From the NCBI RefSeq assembly GCF_048569485.1, contig NW_027442061.1, positions 186,001-250,000 of the forward strand: a DNA stretch of 64,000 bases. Reading direction: 5' to 3'. How positions within the stretch are numbered: the stretch's first letter is position 1; each line of letters begins with the position of its first letter. The notes beneath the pieces were generated by a model that searched no databases, had not been told where the DNA came from, and saw nothing but the letters and a program-made list of their open reading frames with translations. Of this stretch, positions 54,701-61,100 are shown in pieces. The position numbers were made by a program, and so were the translations under genes. The stretch comes from Anomaloglossus baeobatrachus. Taxonomy: Eukaryota > Chordata > Amphibia > Anura > Aromobatidae.

Positions 54701-57700
54701 ATCTCCACCCTCCTCTCTGTCTATCACACCATCCGTTCTCTACGCTCTGCAAATGACTTTCGACTAACATCCACACTAATTCGAACCTCCCACTCCCGGA
54801 TCCAAGACTTCTTCCGAGCTGCACCAAACCTCTGGAACGCTCTACCCCAAGAAGTTAGGACAAATCACAACTTACTCAGCTTCAGATGCACCCTAAAAAC
54901 ACATCTTTTTAGGGCGGCCTATCACACTCCCTAGCCAAACTAAATTCACATAGTCCTTCCATAACGTCTCAGAACACAACCCCACGTCAAACTCCACGGC
55001 ACCCAAATGCATCTCACGGCTCGGGCCCACTGGTCCAGGAAGCCATTATCTATCCCCCATTTCCTGTAGATGGCTGGATTGTCATTGTAAATAAGCACTC
55101 GTACCTTGCCCCCCCCCTCCCCATATCGCATTGTAGATTGTAAGCTCTCACGAGCAGGGTTGTCTTTTTTCCTCTAAATATTGTATTTCTATAACTGTTA
55201 CTTGTTTGTATATGATCCCCCTGAATTGTAAAGCGCTGCGGAATATGTTGGCGCTATAGAAATAAAGATTATTATTATTATCAGAGACCTGCCCCGTCTA
55301 TCGCCATGCTTTACACTGCAGCAGGGCATCGTCACAGAGCTACCCCGTCTATAGCCATGCTTTACACTGCAGCAGGGCATCGTCACAGAGCTACCCCGTC
55401 TATCGCCATGCTTTACACTGCAGCAGGGCATCGTCACAGAGCTACCCCGTCTATCACCATGCTTTACACTGCAGCAGGGCATCGTCACAGAGCTACCCCG
55501 TCTATCGCCATGCTTTACACTGCAGCAGGGCATCGTCACAGAGCTACCCCCTCTATCGCCATGCTTTACACTGCAGCAGGGCATCGTCACAGAGCTACCC
55601 CGTCTATCGCCATGCTTTACACTGCAGCAGGGCATCGTCACAGAGCTACCCCGTCTATCGCCATGCTTTACACTGCAGCAGGGCATCGTCACAGAGCTAC
55701 CCCGTCTATCGCCATGCTTTACACTGCAGCAGGGCATCGTCACAGAGCTACCCCGTCTATCGCCATGCTTTACACTGCAGCAGGGCATCGTCATGGAGCT
55801 ACCCCGTCTATCGCCATGCTTTACACTGCAGCAGGGCATCGTCACAGAGCTACCCCGTCTATCACCATGCTTTACACTGCAGCAGGGCATAGTCACAGAG
55901 CTACCCCGTCTATAGCCATGCTTTACACTGCAGCAGGGCATCGTCACAGAGCTACCCCGTCTATAGCCATGCTTTACACTGCAGCAGGGCATCGTCACAG
56001 AGCTACCCCGTCTATCGCCATGCTTTATACTGCAGCAGGGCATAGTCACAGAGCTACCCCGTCTATAGCCATGCTTTACACTGCAGCAGGGCATCGTCAC
56101 AGAGCTACCCCGTCTATAGCCATGCTTTACACTGCAGCAGGGCATCGTCACAGAGCTACCCCGTCTATCGCCATGCTTTATACTGCAGCAGGGCATAGTC
56201 ACAGAGCTACCCCGTCTATAGCCATGCTTTACACTGCAGCAGGGCATCGTCACAGAGCTACCCCCTCTATCGCCATGCTTTACACTGCAGCAGGGCATCG
56301 TCATGGAGCTACCCCGTCTATAGCCATGCTTTACACTGCAGCAGGGCATCGTCACAGAGCTACCCCGTCTATCACCATGCTTTACACTGCAGCAGGGCAT
56401 CGTCACAGAGCTACCCCCTCTATCGCCATGCTTTACACTGCAGCAGGGCATCGTCACAGAGCTACCCCGTCTATAGCCATGCTTTACACTGCAGCAGGGC
56501 CTCGCCATGGAGCTACCCCGTCTATCACCATGCTTTACACTGCAGCAGGGCATCGTCATGGAGCTACCCCGTCTATAGCCATGCTTTACACTGCAGCAGG
56601 GCATCGTCATGGAGCTACCCCGTCTATCGCCATGCTTTACACTGCAGCAGGGCATCGTCATGGAGCTACCCCGTCTATCGCCATGCTTTACACTGCAGCA
56701 GGGCATCGTCACAGAGCTACCCCGTCTATCGCCATGCTTTACACTGCAGCAGGGCATCGTCACAGAGCTACCCCGTCTATCGCCATGCTTTACACTGCAG
56801 CAGGGCATCGTCACAGAGCTACCCGTCTATCGCCATGCTTTACACTGCAGCAGGCCATCGTCACAGAGCTACCCCGTCTATCACCATGCTTTACACTGCA
56901 GCAGGGCATCGTCACAGAGCTACCCCGTCTATCACCATGCTTTACACTGCAGCAGGGCATCGTCACAGAGCTACCCCGTCTATCGCCATGCTTTACACTG
57001 CAGCAGGGCATCGTCACAGAGCTACCCCGTCTATCACCATGCTTTACACTGCAGCAGGGCATCGTCACAGAGCTACCCCGTCTATAGCCATGCTTTACAC
57101 TGCAGCAGGGCATCGTCAATTTACCGGTATTGGTCTCCATCCTGTGGCCACGTTTGTACGTATTAATAGCCGCTGGTCAGAGATCATTGGTCTATCAAGG
57201 TCAGGCTGCCTCTTTGTCCTTCCCCCATACTTTACACTGCAACACTGCTCCAATAGAGCAATGTCTCGGTCAAGGGCTCCAGCTTACCTGCCCTATCTGC
57301 CGAGAGCACAAACAGTGTAAAGCATGAAGAAGGCGCCTCCTTGATGCTTTACACTGCAGCCCTTCTCTCTCGGAGAGTATAAAGTAGGAGGTGATGATGA
57401 CATATGTGATGGGAAGAGATGAATGGCAATGTAGAGGGAGGGGTGTGGAACAGACGACCCTCCCTATACAGGAGTGGTGCAGGATCGGCTCCCCCTGACC
57501 ACCAGGGCCATCTACAATGCCAGTCCAATACCTCCCATTGTAGATGTGCCCTGGTGGTCAGGGGGGCGCTGTAATAGCTTTCAGGGCTCTTCACATCCTC
57601 ATGGATGGACAGCACACGTACAAACAAGCAATTTCCCGCTCTGGAGATATTTACACTTTATTGTTTGCAGCGTGTTGCCTTGGAGACTGACCACCGCTGC

Positions 57701-58076
57701 CATCTAGCTGATAAAGGGAAGGTGGCCAGGATTAGGAGCTAACAGCACACAGCAGCGATCCCGATGAAATATGACCCCCCCCACAAAGCTGTGCATGTAG
57801 TGCAGTCCAGCAGCGGTGGTCGGTCGCCTAGGTAACGAGCTGTAAACAAAAAGAAAAAGTGTGAATACCTCCATAATGGATGAGAAATTGCAAAATGTAA
57901 AAGGGATTCTGCAGTTTGCACTCGCCCTCCCCTCCCCCGCTCACCTTATGGTCCTGGAGGTCTAGGGGCCTTTGTGACGGAGGGGTCTGGTTGGGGGTCC
58001 CGGAGGACTCCACCGAGCTGAGCTTTGTGATGGAGAGCGGCGAGTTCTGCTTGTTCAGTCGTGACCGTTCCTCCAC
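3634..58076 (-). CDS. MINK1: MINK1, 3' half (17 coding exons, spliced)
   Basis: Misshapen-like kinase 1 is a GCK-IV (Ste20/MAP4K-like) serine/threonine kinase. The family acts as Rap2 effectors and in JNK and Hippo-type signalling at the cortex and cytoplasm. The 17 exons join in frame to 763 residues plus stop, against roughly 1,330 for the whole human protein. Approximate layout: intermediate region 1-445, with [10 protein letters not shown] at the start, [16 protein letters not shown] near 130, NPDLRRAE near 158, HRSRPGRPA near 216-224, DYSSSSDE near 245 and [15 protein letters not shown] near 285; CNH domain about 448-745; C-terminus ending LNRSCIMNW. The paralogues TNIK and MAP4K4 share the CNH domain, but from memory they lack the TMVVHDVEE / [20 protein letters not shown] stretch and end differently. 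The N-terminal kinase domain and coiled coil lie beyond the right edge. All junctions are GT-AG and phases agree throughout. The introns are loaded with minisatellites, yet the exons look intact. Confidence 0.96.
3805..3944 (-). CDS. MINK1: MINK1 exon: [23 protein letters not shown]
   Basis: 140 bp encoding [20 protein letters not shown], then [20 protein letters not shown] and CERNDK, ending in phase 0. Acceptor cctccag, donor gtaagg. Confidence 0.97.
4052..4211 (-). CDS. MINK1: MINK1 exon: [23 protein letters not shown]
   Basis: 160 bp encoding [20 protein letters not shown], then [20 protein letters not shown] and [13 protein letters not shown]. Acceptor gctccag, donor gtgagt. Confidence 0.97.
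4300..4449 (-). CDS. MINK1: MINK1 exon: [23 protein letters not shown]
   Basis: 50 codons in phase 0, from [10 protein letters not shown] through [20 protein letters not shown] to [20 protein letters not shown]. Acceptor ccttccag, donor gtgagt. Confidence 0.97.
4530..4630 (-). CDS. MINK1: MINK1 exon: [23 protein letters not shown]
   Basis: 101 bp encoding [20 protein letters not shown] and then [13 protein letters not shown], ending in phase 0. Acceptor ctcacag, donor gtaaac. Confidence 0.97.
4709..4843 (-). CDS. MINK1: MINK1 exon: [23 protein letters not shown]
   Basis: 135 bp encoding [20 protein letters not shown], then [20 protein letters not shown] and HYRV. Acceptor gtctcag, donor gtaagc. 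The GDMEGC wording fits MINK1 better than the GDLEGC of its paralogues. Confidence 0.97.
4957..5100 (-). CDS. MINK1: MINK1 exon: [23 protein letters not shown]
   Basis: 144 bp encoding [20 protein letters not shown], then [20 protein letters not shown] and NLLITIS. This is a highly conserved propeller blade region of GCK-IV kinases. Acceptor gtaccag, donor gtgagt. Confidence 0.97.
5181..5351 (-). CDS. MINK1: MINK1 exon: start of CNH domain
   Basis: 171 bp encoding [20 protein letters not shown], then [20 protein letters not shown] and [17 protein letters not shown]. The last part opens the CNH beta-propeller. Acceptor ggtacag, donor gtgagt. Confidence 0.97.
5443..5554 (-). CDS. MINK1: MINK1 exon: [20 protein letters not shown]
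   Basis: 112 bp encoding [20 protein letters not shown] and then [17 protein letters not shown] plus one base. The SFTMFVDLG motif precedes the CNH domain in MINK1. Acceptor ttttcag, donor gtagtg. The upstream intron (1.7 kb) holds the old degenerate repeat. Confidence 0.95.
5600..7030. repeat. Old, degenerate minisatellite in MINK1 intron
   Basis: A loose theme of roughly 40-50 bp recurs about 30 times: cttctcaatactcaaccaa, then caagtcccatc, then caaacatcttcc. Copies have many substitutions and length changes, unlike the crisp arrays elsewhere, so this array appears much older or no longer homogenised. The 5555-7265 intron has nothing else recognisable; the short frame at 6717-6977 is translated repeat. 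Confidence 0.8.
7266..7406 (-). CDS. MINK1: MINK1 exon: [20 protein letters not shown]
   Basis: 47 codons in phase 0, from [20 protein letters not shown] through [20 protein letters not shown] to KDGVGTD. The first half is near-identical to mammalian MINK1; the SPTEPKVPG part is more divergent. Acceptor ctctcag, donor gtgagt. Confidence 0.96.
7407..7735 (-). other. MINK1 intron, 329 bp, no feature seen
   Basis: Ordinary intron sequence between the TMVVHDVEE and TPEEERN exons. Open frames on both strands are short and show no similarity that I recognise. Confidence 0.8.
7736..7856 (-). CDS. MINK1: MINK1 exon: [15 protein letters not shown]
   Basis: 121 bp encoding [20 protein letters not shown], then [20 protein letters not shown] and R. 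The TMVVHDVEE core is diagnostic of MINK1. The first serine is split across the 86-bp intron. Donor gtgagg, chosen so that the next exon starts at TPEEERN. Confidence 0.95.
7943..8103 (-). CDS. MINK1: MINK1 exon: acidic DYSSSS block
   Basis: 161 bp starting in phase 0 at [20 protein letters not shown], followed by [20 protein letters not shown]. The KKA(L/M)DYSSSS motif and the acidic tail are shared by the family. Acceptor cctccag, donor gtaatg. The 42-bp array begins about 280 bases upstream in the intron. Confidence 0.96.
8383..15358. repeat. 42-bp minisatellite, about 166 copies
   Basis: The unit is cagccgcacaatacactgat then atagacagctctaagtaata then ca or ta. Variation is limited to a few sites: ctct/cgct/gtct, taca/tata, and gccg/gctg/gcag/accg. 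Units line up head to tail for 7.0 kb, with a single 4-bp loss near 12,194. Since 42 is a multiple of 3 and the reverse strand lacks stops in two frames, minus-strand open frames of 586-1,851 codons appear ([14 protein letters not shown]-type peptides). They carry no codon bias or domain and are repeat artefacts. The array lies in the 16.9-kb MINK1 intron. Confidence 0.97.
12194..12460. repeat. Duplication breakpoint within the 42-bp array
   Basis: The block from 12,201 repeats the block from 9,601 with a 2,600-bp offset, including rare variants (aagtattata at 9,801 and 12,401; aagcaatac soon after). The offset is 62 units minus 4 bases, and the 4-base loss sits at the start of the copied block. 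This marks a large unequal exchange or slippage event. Confidence 0.7.
15489..24735. repeat. 45-bp minisatellite, about 205 copies
   Basis: The unit is tgtacagccgcacactacac then cctgacattcatacacacca then ggtaa. Variants include gcaatg/gtaatg/gtatcg, cacacc/cacagc, and a longer cactgaccagg form. Since 45 is a multiple of 3, both strands show scattered open frames of 60-285 codons; these are repeat artefacts. A 1,442-bp higher-order block is duplicated at 16.8-19.7 kb. The unit resembles the adjacent 42-bp unit. The array sits in the 16.9-kb MINK1 intron. Confidence 0.97.
16801..19684. repeat. 1,442-bp higher-order repeat, two near-identical copies
   Basis: 16,801-18,242 and 18,243-19,684 carry the same order of variant 45-bp units, including rare markers (tacagaccagg, agggaatg, catccacacc). 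Translations of matching frames in the two copies are identical. A partial, rearranged relative follows at 19.7-21.2 kb. The high identity suggests a recent event or an assembly duplication. Confidence 0.85.
24984..25072 (-). CDS. MINK1: MINK1 exon: [10 protein letters not shown]...RPGRPA
   Basis: 89 bp, ending in phase 0. It encodes [20 protein letters not shown] and then HRSRPGRPA; the last motif is conserved in MINK1. Acceptor ctcctgcag, donor gtaagt. The next intron is 16.9 kb and is filled by the 42-bp and 45-bp arrays. Confidence 0.94.
25213..25322 (-). CDS. MINK1: MINK1 exon: [16 protein letters not shown]
   Basis: 110 bp. It completes the split serine, giving [19 protein letters not shown], and ends GSLERNRI plus one base. 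SNPDLRR is a hallmark of the GCK-IV intermediate region. Acceptor cctttag, donor gtaatg. The intron on its 5' side is only 88 bp. Confidence 0.95.
25411..25496 (-). CDS. MINK1: MINK1 exon: [16 protein letters not shown]
   Basis: 86 bp, entering in phase 0 and ending with two bases of a serine codon. It encodes [16 protein letters not shown] and then GRPVQAVRA, nearly the same as mammalian MINK1 from memory. Acceptor ccctccag, donor gtatgt. This exon best separates MINK1 from generic GCK-IV kinases. Confidence 0.96.
25497..28249 (-). other. MINK1 intron, 2.75 kb, with 37-bp array
   Basis: It contains the 37-bp minisatellite in the middle. The 27,683-28,120 part has several loose copies of an agctttcc...cctgaatggcag theme, partly inverted relative to the array unit. 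A short inverted pair (cattgtggg near 25,573 and cccacaatg near 25,688) lies at the other end. No gene is seen. Confidence 0.7.
25915..27668. repeat. 37-bp minisatellite, about 47 copies
   Basis: The unit is gatcctgggaaagctgggtg then accaccactatgctata. Variants are few: tcct/ttct/tact, cact/caat, tatg/tacg. Because 37 is not a multiple of 3 and the unit carries stops, no long frame arises. It lies in the intron between the LLRSAV and VPQRTT exons of MINK1. Confidence 0.96.
28250..28504 (-). CDS. MINK1: MINK1 exon: LLRSAVTPQ...PETPPPK
   Basis: 85 codons, phase 0 at both ends, acceptor cctcag and donor gtaaag. It encodes a proline/serine-rich, disordered segment with [10 protein letters not shown] and the conserved VVRQSSDPS motif, ending in TPPPK just before VPQRTT. 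The order and motifs match the corresponding MINK1 exon. It is isolated, with a 29.4-kb intron on its 5' side and a 2.75-kb array-bearing intron on its 3' side. Confidence 0.92.
28505..29171 (-). other. Intron segment upstream of the 80-bp array
   Basis: Left end of the 29.4-kb MINK1 intron. It holds a diverged single copy of the 51-bp unit (28,687-28,735) and six copies of a 15-bp repeat ending near 29,080. The stretch 29,100-29,170 is pyrimidine-rich and may be the 5' start of the LINE. No gene is seen. Confidence 0.6.
28984..29076. repeat. 15-bp tandem repeat, 6 copies
   Basis: gttattacaatggca is repeated six times; the first copy has ggaa in place of ggca. It is a short, nearly perfect run. 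Confidence 0.9.
29172..35044. repeat. 80-bp minisatellite, about 73 copies
   Basis: The unit begins cactatcaccgccctgtccc, passes through ccatcaccactcatccacat, and ends ctcctatgtacagctcc. Lengths are 80 or 81, with some +3 and shorter variants. Copies are about 95 percent alike. The plus strand is strongly pyrimidine-rich. With no stops in any forward frame and a length that is not a multiple of 3, all three plus frames stay open for about 6 kb (frames of 1,968-2,042 codons, Ser/Pro/His-rich). No start context, domain or codon signal supports a gene. The array directly abuts the LINE and may be internal to it. Confidence 0.96.
35241..35800 (+). pseudogene. LINE ORF2 endonuclease region, degraded
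   Basis: Fragments of an apurinic-type endonuclease in order: [80 protein letters not shown] and [12 protein letters not shown]. The usual GDFN motif reads GAFN, losing the aspartate. The segment between SVCNT and GGVGLLL, where an ETWL motif belongs, is mostly missing and holds a short duplication (ggtggtctacact twice). The SDH motif is kept. Frameshifts and stops show that it is not functional. Confidence 0.85.
36300..37160 (+). pseudogene. LINE ORF2 reverse transcriptase, degraded
   Basis: Reverse transcriptase motifs follow in order: [54 protein letters not shown] (motif A), [20 protein letters not shown] (motif B) and [11 protein letters not shown] (motif C with intact YADD). The chain moves between at least two frames (36,341-36,901, then 36,807-37,160). 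A stretch after [11 protein letters not shown] is lost before the [10 protein letters not shown] part at 37,150. Confidence 0.88.
37345..37620 (+). pseudogene. LINE ORF2 C-terminal domain, part before the array
   Basis: It reads [20 protein letters not shown], then [40 protein letters not shown] and [12 protein letters not shown]. This is the standard L2 C-terminal region, and its last words are the first unit of the 17-kb array. Confidence 0.88.
37621..54728 (+). repeat. LINE-derived coding minisatellite, about 300 copies
   Basis: The unit begins cacaaagctctccacagtgc, continues cccctacatctccaccctcc and ends tctctgtctatcac. The full form is 60 bp and encodes [20 protein letters not shown], a segment of L2 ORF2. 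Most copies are 55, 56 or 59 bp, differing by one C in the C run and by presence of gtct. No forward frame has a stop in any variant, so all three plus frames are open over 10-17 kb (up to 5,810 codons). These frames are artefacts of the repeat. The array is bounded on both sides by contiguous LINE codons. Confidence 0.96.
54729..55282 (+). pseudogene. LINE ORF2 C-terminal end and 3' tail
   Basis: Directly after the last array unit the LINE protein resumes: [68 protein letters not shown], stop at 54,934. A 3' UTR of about 350 bases follows, with gtaaagcgctgcggaatatg and an aataaag plus ATT repeat tail. LWNALP and LKTHLF are typical of L2 C-termini. Confidence 0.9.
55283..57118. repeat. 51-bp minisatellite, about 36 copies
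   Basis: The unit is catgctttacactgcagcag then ggcatcgtcacagagctacc then ccgtctatcgc. Variants are cgcc/cacc/agcc before atgc and cacaga/catgga. Since 51 is a multiple of 3, open frames appear on both strands (593 codons plus, 538 minus); they are repeat artefacts. The array starts directly at the LINE's ATT tail. Loose single copies of gctttacactgca lie further on at 57,224 and 57,344. Confidence 0.96.
57489..57567. mobile_element. Small hairpin element
   Basis: The arms 57,491-57,519 (ccccctgaccaccagggc...) and 57,536-57,565 (...gccctggtggtcaggggg) are reverse complements apart from one extra base, around a 16-bp loop. It looks like a very short fold-back MITE or a perfect-stem hairpin. 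The family is not identified. Confidence 0.6.
57628..57891. mobile_element. Fold-back (MITE-like) element, 264 bp
   Basis: The left half (gcaatttccc..., atttacact, ...actgaccaccgctg) pairs with the right half (cagcggtggtcggt..., agtgtgaat, ...gagaaattgc) along most of its length, with scattered mismatches. The palindromic plan without coding sequence suggests a non-autonomous DNA transposon. It sits just 3' of the VEERSRL exon in gene order. Confidence 0.6.
57945..58076 (-). CDS. MINK1: MINK1 exon: [10 protein letters not shown]...QDHK
   Basis: 44 codons, phase 0 at both ends, from [14 protein letters not shown] to [10 protein letters not shown], with donor gtgagc. It matches the region just after the coiled coil in MINK-family kinases, where proline motifs bind SH3 adaptors such as NCK. 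The acceptor is taken as ...ttccgcag because paralogous exons begin at VEER. A second in-frame acceptor 36 bases upstream (58,112) would add RYDPSVVNDFPQ. The upstream intron is the 61-bp array; the downstream one is 29.4 kb. Confidence 0.88.
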
Positions 58077-58198
58077 CTGCGGAAAGTCATTTACAACCGA
58101 CGGGTCATATCGCTGGTAAGAGAGAAACGCTCGGGGGCCACCAGGACGGGACCCAAGAGGAAAAAACAAAGGGAAATCAACTGTGCAAAAATAAAAGC

Positions 58199-61100
58199 GC
58201 CCCCGACGGGGGTTGTGCAGGGATGGAGTCAGCATGATATAATTGCTGTGGCTTTCTCTGCAGCAGACGGGGGTTGTGCAGGGATGGAGTCAGCATGATA
58301 TAATTGCTGTGGCTTTCTCTGCAGCAGACGGGGGTTGTGCAGGGATGGAGTCAGCATGATATAATTGCTGTGGCTTTCTCTGCAGCAGACGGGGGTTGTG
58401 CAGGGATGGAGTCAGCATGATATAATTGCTGTGACTTTCTCTGCAGCAGACGGGGGTTGTGCAGGGATGGAGTCAGCATGATATAATTGCTGTGGCTTTC
58501 TCTGCAGCAGACGGGGGTTGTGCAGGGATGGAGTCAGCATGATATAATGGCTGTGGCTTTCTCTGCAGCAGACGGGGGTTGTGCAGGGATGGAGTCAGCA
58601 TGATATAATTGCGGTGGCTTTCTCTGCAGCAGACGGGGGTTGTGCAGGGATGGAGTCAGCATGATATAATGGCTGTGGCTTTCTCTGCAGCAGACGGAGG
58701 TTGTGCAGGGATGGAGCCAGCATGATATAATTGCTGTGGCTTTCTCTGCAGCAGACGGGGGTTGTGCGGGGATGGAGTCAGCATGATATAATTGCTGTGG
58801 CTTTCTCTGCAGCAGACGGGGGTTGTGCAGGGATGGAGTCAGCATGATATAATGGCTGTGGCTTTCTCTGCAGCAGACGGGGGTTGTGCGGGGATGGAGT
58901 CAGCATGATATAATTGCTGTGGCTTTCTCTGCAGCAGACGGGGGTTGTGCAGGGATGGAGTCAGCATGATATAATTGCAGTGGCTTTCTCTGCAGCAGAC
59001 GGGGGTTGTGCAGGGATGGAGTCAGCATGATATAATTGCTGTGGCTTTCTCTGCAGCAGACGGGGGTTGTGCAGGGATGGAGTCAGCATGATATAATTGC
59101 TGTGGCTTTCTCTGCAGCAGACGGGGGTTGTGCAGGGATGGAGTCAGCATGATATAATGGCTGTGGCTTTCTCTGCAGCAGACGGGGGTTGTGCGGGGAT
59201 GGAGTCAGCATGATATAATTGCTGTGGCTTTCTCTGCAGCAGACGGGGATTGTGCAGGGATGGAGTCAGCATGATATAATTGCTGTGGCTTTCTCTGCAG
59301 CAGACGGGGGTTGTGCGGGGATGGAGTCAGCATGATATAATTGCGGTGGCTTTCTCTGCAGCAGACGGGGGTTGTGCAGGGATGGAGTCAGCATGATATA
59401 ATGGCTGTGGCTTTCTCTGCAGCAGACGGGGGTTGTGCGGGGATGGAGTCAGCATGATATAATTGCTGTGGCTTTCTCTGCAGCAGACGGGGGTTGTGCA
59501 GGGATGGAGTCAGCATGATATAATTGCTGTGGCTTTCTCTGCAGCAGACGGGGGTTGTGCAGGGATGGAGTCAGCATGATATAATGGCTGTGGCTTTCTC
59601 TGCAGCAGACGGGGGTTGTGCGGAGATGGAGTCAGCATGATATAATTGCAGTGGCTTTCTCTGCAGCAGACGGGGGTTGTGCAGGGATGGAGTCAGCATG
59701 ATATAATTGCTGTGGCTTTCTCTGCAGCAGACGGGGGTTGTGCAGGGATGGAGTCAGCATGATATAATTGCTGTGGCTTTCTCTGCAGCAGACGGGGGTT
59801 GTGCGGGGATGGAGTCAGCATGATATAATTGCTGTGGCTTTCTCTGCAGCAGACGGGGGTTGTGCGGGGATGGAGTCAGCATGATATAATTGCTGTGGCT
59901 TTCTCTGCAGCAGACGGGGGTTGTGCAGGGATGGAGTCAGCATGATATAATTGCTGTGGCTTTCTCTGCAGCAGACGGGGGTTGTGCAGGGATGGAGTCA
60001 GCATGATATAATGGCTGTGGCTTTCCCTGCAGCAGACGGGGGTTGTGCGGAGATGGAGTCAGCATGATATAATTGCTGTGGCTTTCTCTGCAGCAGACGG
60101 GGGTTGTGCAGGGATGGAGTCAGCATGATATAATTGCTGTGGCTTTCTCTGCAGCAGACGGGGGTTGTGCGGGGATGGAGTCAGCATGATATAATTGCTG
60201 TGGCTTTCTCTGCAGCAGACGGGGGTTGTGCAGGGATGGAGTCAGCATGATATAATTGCTGTGGCTTTCTCTGCAGCAGACGGGGGTTGTGCAGGGATGG
60301 AGTCAGCATGATATAATTGCTGTGGCTTTCTCTGCAGCAGACGGGGGTTGTGCGGGGATGGAGCCAGCATGATATAATGGCTGTGGCTTTCTCTGCAGCA
60401 GACGGGGGTTGTGCAGGGATGGAGTCAGCATGATATAATTGCTGTGGCTTTCTCTGCAGCAGACGGGGGTTGTGCAGGGATGGGGTCAGCATGATATAAT
60501 TGCTGTGGCTTTCCCTGCAGCAGACGGGGGTTGTGCGGGGATGGAGTCAGCATGATATAATGGCTGTGGCTTTCTCTGCAGCAGACGGGGGTTGTGCAGG
60601 GATGGAGTCAGCATGATATAATTGCTGTGGCTTTCTCTGCAGCAGACGGGGGTTGTGCAGGGATGGAGTCAGCATGATATAATGGCTGTGGCTTTCTCTG
60701 CAGCAGACGGGGGTTGTGCAGGGATGGGGTCAGCATGATATAATTGCTGTGGCTTTCTCTGCAGCAGACGGGGGTTGGGCAGGGATGGAGCCAGCATGAT
60801 ATAATTGCTGTGGCTTTCTCTGCAGTAGACGGGGGTTGGGCAGGGATGGAGTCAGCATGATATAATTGCTGTGGCTTTCTCTGCAGCAGACGGGGGTTGT
60901 GCAGGGATGGGGTCAGCATGATATAATTGCTGTGGCTTTCTCTGCAGCAGACGGGGGTTGGGCAGGGATGGAGCCAGCATGATATAATTGCTGTGGCTTT
61001 CTCTGCAGTAGACGGGGGTTGGGCAGGGATGGAGTCAGCATGATATAATTGCTGTGGCTTTCTCTGCAGCAGACGGGGGTTGTGCGGGGATGGAGTCAGC

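Larger units (their letters stand above)
35045..55282 (+). mobile_element. L2-type LINE split by a 17-kb internal array
   Basis: Non-LTR retrotransposon in the orientation opposite to MINK1. The left part (35,045-37,620) has the endonuclease and reverse transcriptase; the right part (54,729-55,282) has the ORF2 C-terminus and 3' tail. Without the array it would be about 3.1 kb, a usual size for an L2 ORF2 plus tail. The protein motifs ([48 protein letters not shown]) fit the L2 branch of the CR1/L2 group. The element is dead: the reading frame shifts several times, there are stops in the endonuclease, and part of that domain is missing. The 3' end is aataaag followed by an ATT repeat. Confidence 0.9.
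57119..57944 (-). other. Intron segment with two fold-back elements
   Basis: Right end of the 29.4-kb intron. It contains stray copies of the 51-bp core, a small hairpin (57,489-57,567) and a larger fold-back (57,628-57,891). No coding evidence is seen. Confidence 0.7.

Noticed and set aside
37345-54934. A single giant Pro/Ser-rich gene of up to 5,810 codons
   Set aside because: It is LINE ORF2 sequence with an internal tandem array. The peptide cycles through three registers, and the LINE is frameshifted upstream.
55306-57087. 593-codon plus and 538-codon minus frames as genes
   Set aside because: Both are translations of the 51-bp unit, open on both strands because the unit is 17 stop-free codons.
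3634-58076. TNIK or MAP4K4 in place of MINK1
   Set aside because: The CNH domain alone would allow them, but [44 protein letters not shown] and the CIMNW ending fit MINK1 as I recall the three proteins.
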